A stretch of DNA of 39,120 bases from Chloroflexota bacterium (GCA_013388735.1 JACAES010000016.1:1-39120), one strand, 5' to 3'; shown: positions 8,019 to 15,604, counted from the stretch's first letter. Notes: a model not told the origin generated them from the sequence alone. Translations and numbers: made by a program.

Positions 8019-8567
8019 TTAACCGGCGGCCTGAGCTTCCTGCACCAGAATCGCCTCAACGTCCAGGTTGATCGTCACGTCCTTGCCGACCAGCCAGCCG
8101 CCCGCTTCCAGCGCCATGTTCCACGTCAGGCCGAAGTCCTCGCGGTTGATGCGGGTCGTGCCGTGAAAGCCCACCCGTTCATCCCCGAACGGGCTGGTCA
8201 CTTGGCCGAGCAGTTCCACGTCCAGCGTCACCGGGCGCGTCACACCGCGAATGGTCAGGTCGCCGGTGATTTTCGCCTGCTGGCCGTCGGCGGCGGGTTC
8301 GACCTTCGTGCTTTTGAAGGTGATGGTCGGGTAGTTCGCCACGTCCAGAAAATCGGGGCTTTTGAGATGGTTATCCCGGTCGGCCAGGCCGGTCGAAGTC
8401 ATCGAAGCGGTATCAATCACGGCTTCGACATAAGCCGCCGCCGGGTTGGCCGGGTCGTAAACCAGCCTGCCGGTCACGTTTTTGAAACCGCCGCGAACGG
8501 TGGTAATCATCATATGGCGCGCCGAAAATTCGGCTGCGGTGTGGACGGGGTCGAGCTTCCATTCCAT
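8019..8567 (-). CDS. YceI family lipocalin-like protein (182 aa)
   Basis: YceI proteins are small beta-barrels that bind polyisoprenoid or amphiphilic ligands. The opening WKLDPVHTAAEFSARHMM matches the family's start. The central FLDVANYPTITFKST, GDLTIRGVTRPVTLDVE and FGDERVGFHGTTRINREDFGLTWN blocks are all family signatures in the right order. There is no signal peptide, so this copy is cytoplasmic unless the annotated start is wrong. The gene ends inside a GCCGCCGG-N7-CCGGCGGC hairpin (8008-8030). Two copies of an AAACGGAC palindrome lie upstream, at 8606-8625 and 8679-8698, and could be operators. It may share a transcript with the small exported protein gene. Confidence 0.92.
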   Translation of the reverse strand: MEWKLDPVHTAAEFSARHMMITTVRGGFKNVTGRLVYDPANPAAAYVEAVIDTASMTSTGLADRDNHLKSPDFLDVANYPTITFKSTKVEPAADGQQAKITGDLTIRGVTRPVTLDVELLGQVTSPFGDERVGFHGTTRINREDFGLTWNMALEAGGWLVGKDVTINLDVEAILVQEAQAAG

Positions 8568-8605
8568 TGTGCAAACGCTCCTGTCTGGTATTCGCCTGGG
8601 TATCT

Positions 8606-8625
8606 AAACGGACTGTAGTCCGCTT
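8606..8625. promoter_or_regulatory. Palindrome AAACGGAC-N4-GTCCGCTT (copy 1)
   Basis: The arms are 8 bases around TGTA with one mismatch. It is centred 48 bases upstream of the yceI start and matches the copy at 8679-8698. Confidence 0.6.
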
Positions 8626-8678
8626 GCGATCATCAGCATAACCGTTTTCGCGGCGAATTTCCATGAGAAGCCGGTGAG

Positions 8679-8698
8679 AAACGGACGATAGTCCGTTT
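8679..8698. promoter_or_regulatory. Palindrome AAACGGAC-N4-GTCCGTTT (copy 2)
   Basis: The 8-base arms are perfect around GATA. It begins exactly 73 bases from copy 1, about seven helical turns, and overlaps the stop codon of the small exported protein gene. It is either a paired operator or a dispersed repeat. Confidence 0.6.
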
Positions 8699-9026
8699 AC
8701 GGCGTGGTGTAGGTGATGCCCACCACGTTGCTGAAGGGCGTGCAGTACATGCGCAGGGTGTCGTTCCAGGGCTGGCTGAAGCACAGATAATCTTCACCGA
8801 TGTCTGCCAGCCGCCGCGACTCGTCCGGCAGTGCCAGCAGGGTCTCGCCGGCGGCTACCGGCGCGGCGAACTGCACCGTGAAGGCCGTCCCGCCGGCGTT
8901 CAGCCGTTCCAGCAGCGCCCGCAGGTTAGCCGGGCTGCCCTGCGCCGTCGCCGGTCGGAAAGCCGCCAGGCCGGCCAGCGCCAGCGCCGCCGCGAACACC
9001 ACGCCGATCATCCATTTTTTCGCCAT
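8697..9026 (-). CDS. Small exported hypothetical protein (109 aa)
   Basis: The family is not recognised. The ATG at 9026 is chosen because it begins a clean signal sequence: MAKKW, a hydrophobic stretch of about 15 residues, and an ATAQG cleavage-type site near residue 28. Longer in-frame starts upstream would bury it behind about 33 charged residues. The mature part is about 80 residues with two cysteines (YLCFSQ and RMYCTP) that could form a disulfide. It lies upstream of yceI on the same strand with a 129-base gap that holds the paired palindromes. Confidence 0.6.
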   Translation of the reverse strand: MAKKWMIGVVFAAALALAGLAAFRPATAQGSPANLRALLERLNAGGTAFTVQFAAPVAAGETLLALPDESRRLADIGEDYLCFSQPWNDTLRMYCTPFSNVVGITYTTP

Positions 9027-9246
9027 CGTCTGCCTCGCTTTGTGAGCTGTACCGTCGTCAGCCCCGGATTGTAACCGCCCGGCGGCGCGTTTATCCATAT
9101 GAGTTTGCATGAGTTTGCCGCACACCGGCGCGCCCCACCGGGCTGCACGCGGTCATGAAGATGAAGAACGGGTATGCGGTGATATGATATGAATGGGCGG
9201 GGTGTGTCCGGGCGCGGGCGACGGCGCAGGGTCGCCCCGACGACAC

Positions 9247-9294
9247 CTTCGTGTCTGTGACGCTCTGCGCCCTTGCGTTGAGTCTTTTTTTTCT
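9247..9294. repeat. Dispersed CGCAGAG / CACAGACAC-type repeat copy
   Basis: Read on the minus strand this stretch contains GGGCGCAGAG and CACAGACAC words like the arms of the 13997-14076 element, followed by the T/A-rich run at 9284-9291. The 278-base spacer 9027-9304 shows nothing else recognisable apart from a duplicated GAGTTTGC word at about 9101-9118. Confidence 0.45.
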
Positions 9295-9304
9295 GTGGGG
9301 AAAA

Positions 9305-9895
9305 TCAGGCGGCGGAGACGTACAGCGCCGCCGTCACCAGCGCGCCCAGCAGCGTGCCGGCCACCACCTGCGCCGGCGTGTGCCGGTGCAGCTTCAAACG
9401 CGCCGCGCCCACCAGCGGCACCAGCGGGAAAACCACCAGCGCCGGGCCGACGCCGAACAGCAGGCCGGTCGCTACCACCGCGCTGGTGATGCTCATGGCA
9501 TGGATGCTGATCTGCCAGACCAGCGTGATGGCCGCCATCGCCGCCAGCTGCGCCAGCGTCACCACCGCCACCAGCGGCACAACCGACGGCGCGCCCATCA
9601 GCCGCAGCGACCCCCAGGCCAGCCCGGTGCAGAAGATCGAAACCAGGAATGGACGCAGGCGTTCCTGCCGCAGCCGCATGTGAATGTCGCCGATGCTGCC
9701 GCGCTGCACCATCCAGACGATGTACAGCACCGGCAGCAGGCAGACCAGCACACCGTAGGTCAGCGCCCACAAGAGGGCGGTTTCGCGCGAGTTGGCCTCC
9801 CGAAACGCAATCGGGAACATCATCACACCCCAGACCACCGGCGGGCTGACCAGATTGCTAATCAGGCGCGCCCAATAAAAACGCGAGTGTTCCAA
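9305..9895 (-). CDS. PAP2-like integral membrane phosphatase (196 aa)
   Basis: A TTG start at 9895 is supported by GGAGG eight bases upstream. The protein is mostly membrane-spanning, with about five or six helices. The PAP2 acid phosphatase signature appears in modified form. R-x6-RP (MRLRQERLRP, near 73-82) stands for K-x6-RP. SIHAMS supplies the middle histidine. ARLKLHRHTPAQVVAG stands for SR-x5-H-x3-D, with Q in place of D. The HTPAQ variant is common in a bacterial PAP2 subgroup. The substrate would be a lipid pyrophosphate or phosphatidate-like molecule, but activity is uncertain because of these substitutions. Confidence 0.72.
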   Translation of the reverse strand: MEHSRFYWARLISNLVSPPVVWGVMMFPIAFREANSRETALLWALTYGVLVCLLPVLYIVWMVQRGSIGDIHMRLRQERLRPFLVSIFCTGLAWGSLRLMGAPSVVPLVAVVTLAQLAAMAAITLVWQISIHAMSITSAVVATGLLFGVGPALVVFPLVPLVGAARLKLHRHTPAQVVAGTLLGALVTAALYVSAA

Positions 9896-9965
9896 CCGGC
9901 AAGCCTCCGAATTAAGACGTTTTTAGACTGTAGCATACAAATTGTGAAGATCAGGCCAAAAAGCT

Positions 9966-10724
9966 TTAAGTTTGGATTAGACTTTGCTCCAGCCAACTGA
10001 TTACATCCGGCAGTTCGCCCAGCGAAACGATGATCGCGTCGGCATGGGCGCGCTGTTCCGGGGCATACGCATAAACACGCGCGCGGGCGAAGGGGTCGAG
10101 CGCGCGGTGGGCGTCCGGCAGATCGGCCAGCTTCCAGACGGTTTTGAAGCCGTAACCGGCGGGCGCTTCCACGTCGTCGTCGTAGCGGTCGCCCACCATG
10201 ATGCACAGCCGCGCCCGCTCCGGCCAGTCGCCAAAAAAGGCGCGCTGCTTTTTGAGCGCGTTGTGAACATCTGGCGTCAGCACCGCGTCGAACAGCGGCG
10301 TTAAACCGAGCGCGTCCAGCGTCGGGCGCTGGTACTTCGCCAGCCCTTTGGTCGCCACCACCAGCGCCCGCTCCGGCGCGGCCAGTTGGCGCAGAATGCG
10401 CGCGCCGTCATCCAGCACCCGCGCCTGCCCGGCATGGGCGGCGGCCAGTTCGCACACGCCGGCGGCCAGCCGGACGCCAAGCTGCCCGGCGACGGCGGCG
10501 GTGATGTCGTCCCAGTCCATCGCCGCCAATGCCGAAAACGACTCGTCGTTCTGGCGGCGTTCGTTTTCCGCGATGATATGTTCGTACAGGGCGCGGCGTT
10601 CCAGGCCGGTTTTGCGCGCCAGGTCGTCCAGCACGTTCGGCCACACGCCCACACCGAACGGCCCTTCGATGAGGGTGCCGTCCAGGTCGAAAAAGATGGC
10701 GGAATGATAAACGGCGGCGGTCAT
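9966..10724 (-). CDS. HAD-superfamily phosphatase (252 aa)
   Basis: Motif I is FFDLDGTLIEG at 11-21, giving the nucleophile Asp13 and the acid/base Asp15. Motif II is the VVATKGL segment, and motif III/IV is the MVGDRYDDDVEAPAGYG segment near 190-206. A helical cap lies between them (residues about 25-100), as in subclass I phosphoglycolate-phosphatase-like enzymes. The ATG at 10724 is chosen because it overlaps the stop of the upstream DUF692-like gene (ATGA) and opens the conserved strand. A longer in-frame extension exists but lies over the neighbour's coding sequence. The two genes are therefore translationally coupled. The substrate is unknown; a phosphosugar or phosphoglycolate is typical for the class. 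Confidence 0.85.
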   Translation of the reverse strand: MTAAVYHSAIFFDLDGTLIEGPFGVGVWPNVLDDLARKTGLERRALYEHIIAENERRQNDESFSALAAMDWDDITAAVAGQLGVRLAAGVCELAAAHAGQARVLDDGARILRQLAAPERALVVATKGLAKYQRPTLDALGLTPLFDAVLTPDVHNALKKQRAFFGDWPERARLCIMVGDRYDDDVEAPAGYGFKTVWKLADLPDAHRALDPFARARVYAYAPEQRAHADAIIVSLGELPDVISWLEQSLIQT

Positions 10725-11542
10725 GGGTGATCTGCCTGACCGTTCACCAGCGCGGCCAGGCGCGGCACATCGGCGGCCAGCACCTCGGCTTTGCTGCGCC
10801 AGGCGAAACCCGGCCCCGTCCCGCCGTATTCCAGCGCCACCAGATGCGGGCGCTTCCACTCGCCCTGGTAGATGCGCTCGAACGCCCATTCGGTGAGCGC
10901 CCAGTCGGTTTCGCTCATCGGGTAATGGTCAACCAGCCGTGCCTCGGTTTCGTTGTACAGCGTCCCGGCAACGTGCAGTTCGTCCAGCCGGTCAACCGGA
11001 AGCTGCGCGATGTAGGCGCGCGGCTCGACGCCCAGGTAAGCCGCCGCCATGCGGGCATGGGCGATGTCCAGCAGCAGGCCGCAGCCGCTGTCGTAGACCA
11101 CCTGCCGGATGATGTCCGCTTCCAGCACCGGACGCGGGATTTCGTAGTTCGGGTCCCAGTTGGCGTTTTCCAGGATCACCCGCTCGCGCCCGAAGCGCCG
11201 CGTCATCCGCCGGATGTCCAGCAGCATGGCGCTGACCAGAGCGCGGGTGTGCGCCGGGTCGGTGGTGTCCAGCGGCATATCAAAGTCCGACGCGCGTGGC
11301 GCAAGGTGCGTATTCACAAACGGCGTCGGCGTGGCGGCCAGCAGCCGCGTGATCTGCTGCCAGCCCACTTTTTCGATGTTCGCCCGCCCGGCCATCAGCG
11401 GGAAATGCACGTAAGCCGGGCGTAACGCCTGGGCGGTTTCGATCATGTCCGGCCAGTCCGGGCATTTAAACAGGTCAAACCGGACGGCGCCCGCTTCCAG
11501 CAGTTCCGCCGCTTGTGGCGAATAATTCACGGCCAGCTGCAT
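10721..11542 (-). CDS. DUF692-like TIM-barrel protein (273 aa)
   Basis: The AAGGGGGAAAAT ribosome site fixes the ATG at 11542. The sequence resembles the DUF692/UPF0276 group (multinuclear iron TIM barrels such as MbnB and TglH). FVNTHLAPR, RVILENANWD, GCGLLLDIAHARMAA, YIAQLPVDRLDELHVAGT and DHYPMSETDWALTEWAFE occur in the family order and could supply the metal-binding His, Glu, Asp and His residues. Members with known function modify short peptides with help from a partner protein. No precursor peptide or partner was found here. The only partner is the coupled HAD phosphatase, so a small-molecule role is possible. A xylose-isomerase-like enzyme is the alternative. Confidence 0.7.
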   Translation of the reverse strand: MQLAVNYSPQAAELLEAGAVRFDLFKCPDWPDMIETAQALRPAYVHFPLMAGRANIEKVGWQQITRLLAATPTPFVNTHLAPRASDFDMPLDTTDPAHTRALVSAMLLDIRRMTRRFGRERVILENANWDPNYEIPRPVLEADIIRQVVYDSGCGLLLDIAHARMAAAYLGVEPRAYIAQLPVDRLDELHVAGTLYNETEARLVDHYPMSETDWALTEWAFERIYQGEWKRPHLVALEYGGTGPGFAWRSKAEVLAADVPRLAALVNGQADHP

Positions 11543-11656
11543 ATTTTCCCCCTTATCATGGACGTTCACGCCCAGTGTACCACAGGCGCGCCGGATGGCA
11601 GTAAAACGTTTACGCGGCTTTTTCGGCGCGATTTTAGGCAGAATGACGGGTTTTTG

Positions 11657-11686
11657 TTAGGCAAATTACAGCAGAAGGTCTATAAT
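11657..11686 (+). promoter_or_regulatory. Candidate promoter TTAGGC-N18-TATAAT for the 2-oxoacid dehydrogenase genes
   Basis: TTAGGC at 11657-11662 is followed after 18 bases by a perfect TATAAT at 11681-11686. It would give a leader of roughly 108 bases before the E1 alpha ATG. No riboswitch is recognised in that leader. Confidence 0.55.
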
Positions 11687-11800
11687 AAAAAATGTTAGCC
11701 CATCGTAAATGATCCCGATGGTGATGCGCTAGTTCCGATTTTCACAATACTAAAATCAGAACCTTTGCTTATGTTTGGAACATGATTTAAAGGAGTTGGA

Positions 11801-12832
11801 ATGGCAACCAAGATATTCGCACGCCCCTCGGCGCGGTTGAAGGCGGAACATCTGCTGGAGATGTTCTGGCTGATGCTGCTCAGTCGCCGCGTGGACGAAC
11901 GCGCCTGGGCGCTGCACCGGCAGGGCAAAATCGCCTTTCACATCAGCGGCATGGGCCACGAAGGCGCTCAGGTCGGCGCGGCATTCGCCATCAATCGCGG
12001 CGTGGATTACGTGCATCCGTACTACCGCGATCTGGCGCTGGTGCTGGCGCTGGGGATTACGCCGACCGATTTTATGATGAGCCTGTTCGGGAAAAAAGAC
12101 GAATACAGCAGCAAAGCCCGCCAGATGCCCAGCCATTTCGGCAGCAAAAAGTTGAACATCGTCAGCGGCTCGTCACCGGTCGCCACGCAGGTGCCGCAGG
12201 CCGCCGGGCTGGCCTTCGCCATCAAATACAAACAGCAGGCCGGTCTGGTCAACCCGGACGATAGCACACAGCCGCGCCTGGCGCTGACCTGCCTGGGCGA
12301 AGGTTCGACCAGCCAGGGCGAATGGCACGAGGGCATGAACTGGGCCGGCGTTCACCAACTGCCCTTCATCTGCCTGGTGGAAAATAACCTGTACGCGATT
12401 TCCGTCCCACAGGAAGGCCAGATGGCCGTCTCGAACGTGGCCGACCGGGCCGCCGCTTACGGCGTGAAGGGGATCTGGGTGGATGGCAACGACGTGCTGG
12501 CGGTTTACGACGCGGTCTACGAAGCAGCGCAGCGCGCCTACCGGGGCGAAGGCCCGACGCTGGTGGAGGCCAAAACCTACCGCGTCGTGCCGCATTCGTC
12601 CGACGACGACGACCGCAGCTACCGCAGCCGCGAGGAAGTTGAAGAATGGAAGAAAAAAGACCCCATCCTGCGTTTTGAAAAATACCTGATGGACGAGGGC
12701 ATTCTGACCCCGGAGCGGCTGGACGAATACGAAACCCGCGCCCGCGCCGAAGTTGACCGCGCCCAGCACGCCGCCGAAGCCGCGCCCTATCCCGCCGAAA
12801 CCGACGCGCTTGATGAGGTGTATGCGGACTGA
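11801..12832 (+). CDS. pdhA: 2-oxoacid dehydrogenase E1 component, alpha subunit (343 aa)
   Basis: This thiamine-diphosphate E1 alpha subunit decarboxylates a 2-oxoacid as part of a pyruvate or branched-chain 2-oxoacid dehydrogenase complex. The thiamine motif runs from GEGSTSQGEWHEGMNWA near 166 to ENN near 194. The usual GDG is GEG here (Glu167). Other family blocks are HISGMGHEGAQVG, YYRDLALVLALG, GSSPVATQVPQAAG and the regulatory-loop-like YRSREEVEEWKKKDP. AGGAG lies five bases before the ATG. E1 beta follows after a 166-base spacer filled by a repeat array, and E2 comes next. The substrate (pyruvate, branched-chain acids or acetoin) cannot be settled from sequence. The overall pattern is closest to the branched-chain/pyruvate type. 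Confidence 0.9.
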   Translation: MATKIFARPSARLKAEHLLEMFWLMLLSRRVDERAWALHRQGKIAFHISGMGHEGAQVGAAFAINRGVDYVHPYYRDLALVLALGITPTDFMMSLFGKKDEYSSKARQMPSHFGSKKLNIVSGSSPVATQVPQAAGLAFAIKYKQQAGLVNPDDSTQPRLALTCLGEGSTSQGEWHEGMNWAGVHQLPFICLVENNLYAISVPQEGQMAVSNVADRAAAYGVKGIWVDGNDVLAVYDAVYEAAQRAYRGEGPTLVEAKTYRVVPHSSDDDDRSYRSREEVEEWKKKDPILRFEKYLMDEGILTPERLDEYETRARAEVDRAQHAAEAAPYPAETDALDEVYAD

Positions 12833-12835
12833 AGG

Positions 12836-12972
12836 TTCTAGTCGTTAGTCTCTAGTCTCTAGTCGTTAGTCTATAGTTCATAGTCGGAAAAAGATGAATA
12901 GTCGTTCATGACTACCGACTACCGACTAATGACTACCGACTACCGACTAATGACTACCGACTACCGACTAAT
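12836..12972. repeat. AGTC/GACT inverted array with three perfect 21-bp tandem units
   Basis: The left part (12836-12890) is built of TAGTC words. The right part consists of three identical 21-base units at 12910-12930, 12931-12951 and 12952-12972, each made of GACTACC and GACTAAT words. The two parts are inverted relative to each other and could form a long imperfect hairpin between E1 alpha and E1 beta. Confidence 0.9.
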
Positions 12973-12998
12973 GACTTTTAGACAAGGACTCAGCGTTT

Positions 12999-13985
12999 AT
13001 GACTGTTTTGACCCTGATTGACGCCATCAAACAGGCGATGGATGAAGAACTGGAGCGCGACCCGCGCGTCTTCATCACCGGCGAGGACGTGGGCAAACGC
13101 GGCGGCGTCTTCCGCGCCACGCAGGGCCTGTACGACAAATACGGCGGCACACGCATCGTGGACTCGCCCCTGGCGGAACTTTCGATTGTCGCCACCGGCA
13201 TCGGCGCGGCGCTGGCCGACCTGCGCCCGATCTGTGAAATTCAGTTCGCGGACTTCATCCACCCGGCTTTTAACCAGATCGTCAACGAAGCCGCCAAGAT
13301 GCACTACCGCTCCGGCGGGCAGTGGCGCGTGCCGCTGGTCATCCGCGCGCCCTACGGCGGCGGCATCAGCGGGGCGCTCTACCACAGCCAGAGCGTGGAA
13401 GCCTTTTTCACCCACGTGCCGGGGCTGAAGGTGGTCATCCCCTCCACGCCCTACGACGCCAAAGGGCTGCTCAAAAGCGCGGTGCGTGACCCGAACCCGG
13501 TGCTGTATTTCGAGCCGAAAAAAGGCTACCGGGCGATCAAAGGGGAAGTGCCGCCCGGCGACTACACCGTACCCATCGGCCCGGCGCGGGTAGCGCGCGA
13601 AGGGCGCGACCTGACGGCCTTCGCCTACGGCATGATGGCGCATTATACGGTGCTGGCCGCCGAACAGGTCGCCCGCGAGGACGGCCTGGATGTAGAGGTG
13701 ATTGATCTGCGTACCCTGCTGCCGGTGGATAAAACGGCCATCCTGACCAGCGTCCAGAAAACCGGCAAGGCGCTGATCGTCCACGAGGACAACCTGACGA
13801 TGGGTTACGGCGCGGAAGTAGCCGCCGTGCTGGCCGACGATGGTTTTGCCTATCTGGACGCGCCGGTGCGCCGCCTGGCCGGGCCGGATGTGCCGGCGGT
13901 GCCGTTCGCCCATACCATGCAGGAATTTTTTATGCCCAACCCGGACAAAATCGCCGCCGCCATGCGCGACCTGGCGGAGTATTAA
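12999..13985 (+). CDS. pdhB: 2-oxoacid dehydrogenase E1 component, beta subunit (328 aa)
   Basis: This transketolase-like beta subunit completes the E1 heterotetramer. Family blocks are visible in order: ITGEDVGKRGGVFRAT near 25-40, the active-site region DSPLAELSIVATGIGAALADLRPICEIQFADF near 57-88, YRSGGQWRVPLVIRAPYGGGISGALYHSQS near 108-137 and PSTPYDAKGLLKSAVRDPNPVLYFEPK near 149-175. The C-terminal domain contains EVIDLRTLLPVDKTAI. The length is normal for the family. AAGGA precedes the ATG. It belongs with the flanking E1 alpha and E2 genes despite repeat-filled spacers on both sides. Confidence 0.93.
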   Translation: MTVLTLIDAIKQAMDEELERDPRVFITGEDVGKRGGVFRATQGLYDKYGGTRIVDSPLAELSIVATGIGAALADLRPICEIQFADFIHPAFNQIVNEAAKMHYRSGGQWRVPLVIRAPYGGGISGALYHSQSVEAFFTHVPGLKVVIPSTPYDAKGLLKSAVRDPNPVLYFEPKKGYRAIKGEVPPGDYTVPIGPARVAREGRDLTAFAYGMMAHYTVLAAEQVAREDGLDVEVIDLRTLLPVDKTAILTSVQKTGKALIVHEDNLTMGYGAEVAAVLADDGFAYLDAPVRRLAGPDVPAVPFAHTMQEFFMPNPDKIAAAMRDLAEY

Positions 13986-13996
13986 TTTAAAAGCAT

Positions 13997-14076
13997 AACA
14001 CAGAGGCACGGAGACGCAGAGACACGCAGAAAAGGCTCTCCTGCTCTGTGTCTCTGAACCTTTGAGCCTATGTGTT
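13997..14076. repeat. Imperfect 33-bp inverted repeat of the CACAGAG family
   Basis: The left arm 13997-14029 and right arm 14044-14076 match at 24 of 33 positions in inverted orientation, with a 14-base loop. The words CACAGAGGC, CAGAGACAC and CTCTGTGTCTCTG are typical of a dispersed repeat. It fills the E1 beta / E2 spacer. Confidence 0.85.
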
Positions 14077-14096
14077 GAATCTTTTCAGGAGTTTGT

Positions 14097-15476
14097 ATGG
14101 CTACGAAAGTGATTATGCCCCAGTTGGGCGAGAGTGTGGTCGAAGGCACGGTGAGCCGCTGGCTGAAGCGCGAGGGCGATACGGTCGGCGAATACGAGCC
14201 GCTGCTGGAAGTCAGCACCGACAAGGTGGATACCGAAGTGCCGGCCCCCGCCGCCGGGGTGCTGCTTAAAATTTACGTGCAGGAAGGTCAAACGGTCGAG
14301 CGCGGTGTACTGCTGGCGGAAATCGGCCAGCCGGGCGAACAACCCGCCGGCGACGGCGAATCCGAACCGGCAGCGGCCCGGCACGCGGCGTCTGCCCCGG
14401 CGCGCGCGGCGGCCCCGGCCAACGGCGGCTACGACGGCCCGATCACGCCGGTGGTGGCGCGCATGGCCGCCGAACACGGGCTTGATCTGTCGAAAATTCC
14501 GGGGACGGGGCGCAGTGGCCGTGTGACCAAAAAGGACGTGGAGGCCTATCTCGAAGCCCGCAAAGATGCCCCCGTCGGGGCGCAGCCTTCACCTCTTACG
14601 CCGCAGGACGACCTGCCGCCCTGGGAACGTCCCGGCAGCGGCGATCTGTTCAAGCCGACGGTTGAGTATGGCGCAGATGCACAGCCCTCACCCCCTGCCC
14701 CTCTCCCTGAGGGCGAGGGGAAAATAGGGCGGCGGCTCGAAGCTGAAGCGATGCCGCCGGCCCGCCCGCGTCCCGCCGAAGCCATCCCTCAGGGCGCGCT
14801 GGGCGAACTGGTGGCGCTTTCGACCATGCGCCGCGCCATCGCCGAACACATGGTGCGGAGCAAACTGCACACCGCGCCGCACGTGACGACCGTTTTTGAG
14901 GTAGATATGTCGGCGGCGCTGGCACACCGGGAAGCGCACAAACCGGCCCTCGCCCGCCAGGGCGTCAACCTGACGCTGACGGCCTATTTCGCGGCGGCGG
15001 CGGTGGCGGCGCTGCAAGCCGTCCCTTACCTCAACGCGCAGTGGACGGACGAGGGCATCTTCCTGCACCATGCCGTTCACCTGGGCATAGCCGTCGCGCT
15101 GGATGAAGGGCTGGTCGTGCCGGTCATCAAAAACGCCCAGGATTTGAACCTGGCCGGGCTGGCGCGGGCGATCAACGACCTGTCCAACCGCGCCCGCAGC
15201 CGTCAGCTTAAACCGGACGAGGCGCAGGGCGGCACGTTCACCATCACCAATCACGGCGTCAGCGGCAGCCTGCTGGCGGCGCCGATCATCAACCAGCCGC
15301 AGGTCGGCATTATGGGCGTGGGCGTGGTGGAAAAGCGCGTCAAAGTCATCAACGATGCTATCGCCATCCGCCCCTGCTGCTATGTGACGCTGACGTTCGA
15401 TCACCGCGTGGCCGACGGCGCGACCGGCGACGCCTTTTTGCAGACCGTCAAACACACGCTGGAAACGTGGGGCTGA
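14097..15476 (+). CDS. pdhC: Dihydrolipoamide acyltransferase (E2) of the 2-oxoacid dehydrogenase complex (459 aa)
   Basis: E2 transfers the acyl group from E1 to CoA through a lipoyl arm. Residues 1-78 are one lipoyl domain with the modified Lys43 in STDKVDTEVPA. A Pro/Ala linker follows. The peripheral subunit-binding domain lies at 116-154 (ITPVVARMAAEHGLDL to DVEAYLE). A second, longer linker spans about 157-225. The catalytic acetyltransferase domain ends in FDHRVADGATG, with catalytic His436, Asp440 and Gly441. The second linker contains a G/C-rich hairpin repeat (14685-14720) translated as about residues 197-208. E3 is not encoded in this window and must be supplied elsewhere. The ribosome site CAGGAG lies just before the ATG. 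Confidence 0.93.
   Translation: MATKVIMPQLGESVVEGTVSRWLKREGDTVGEYEPLLEVSTDKVDTEVPAPAAGVLLKIYVQEGQTVERGVLLAEIGQPGEQPAGDGESEPAAARHAASAPARAAAPANGGYDGPITPVVARMAAEHGLDLSKIPGTGRSGRVTKKDVEAYLEARKDAPVGAQPSPLTPQDDLPPWERPGSGDLFKPTVEYGADAQPSPPAPLPEGEGKIGRRLEAEAMPPARPRPAEAIPQGALGELVALSTMRRAIAEHMVRSKLHTAPHVTTVFEVDMSAALAHREAHKPALARQGVNLTLTAYFAAAAVAALQAVPYLNAQWTDEGIFLHHAVHLGIAVALDEGLVVPVIKNAQDLNLAGLARAINDLSNRARSRQLKPDEAQGGTFTITNHGVSGSLLAAPIINQPQVGIMGVGVVEKRVKVINDAIAIRPCCYVTLTFDHRVADGATGDAFLQTVKHTLETWG
14685..14720. repeat. Intragenic CCCTCACCC-type hairpin repeat in the E2 linker
   Basis: CCCCTC-T-CCCT at 14698-14708 pairs with AGGG-C-GAGGGG at 14710-14720 and is preceded by CCCTCACCC. The same words occur in spacers at 22778-22923 and 32228-32344, so a dispersed repeat seems to have entered coding sequence in frame. 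Confidence 0.7.
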
Positions 15477-15550
15477 CCGCGTCGGGTTGCGGCGTGAATT
15501 GAATCATTCGCCCGGCTGGGCTTGCGCGCAGTTTTCCCCGTAACGAATGT

Positions 15551-15584
15551 CACGGCCAGGGCATGATAGTCGGCACTGGCCGTG
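15551..15584. terminator. Hairpin after the E2 gene, possible terminator
   Basis: CACGGCCAG at 15551-15559 pairs perfectly with CTGGCCGTG at 15576-15584 around a 16-base loop. No T run follows, so intrinsic termination is uncertain. Confidence 0.45.
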
Positions 15585-15604
15585 AGGGTCTGTATCGCCT
15601 AATC

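Noticed and set aside
8008-8030. GCCGCCGG-N7-CCGGCGGC hairpin as the yceI terminator
   Set aside because: The stem is perfect but it holds the stop codon in its loop and no T run follows. Not listed as a separate terminator.
10725-10889. N-terminal extension of the HAD phosphatase
   Set aside because: It lies wholly inside the coupled DUF692-like gene in another frame. The ATGA overlap and the DLDGTL start fit the shorter protein.
12910-12972. Possible CRISPR array
   Set aside because: The three 21-base units are directly adjacent with no spacers and no cas genes, so they are a simple tandem repeat.
11801-15476. Acetoin dehydrogenase instead of a 2-oxoacid dehydrogenase
   Set aside because: Subunits are shared by these complexes, but no acoX/acoR-type or E3 gene is nearby. 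The general 2-oxoacid call is safer.
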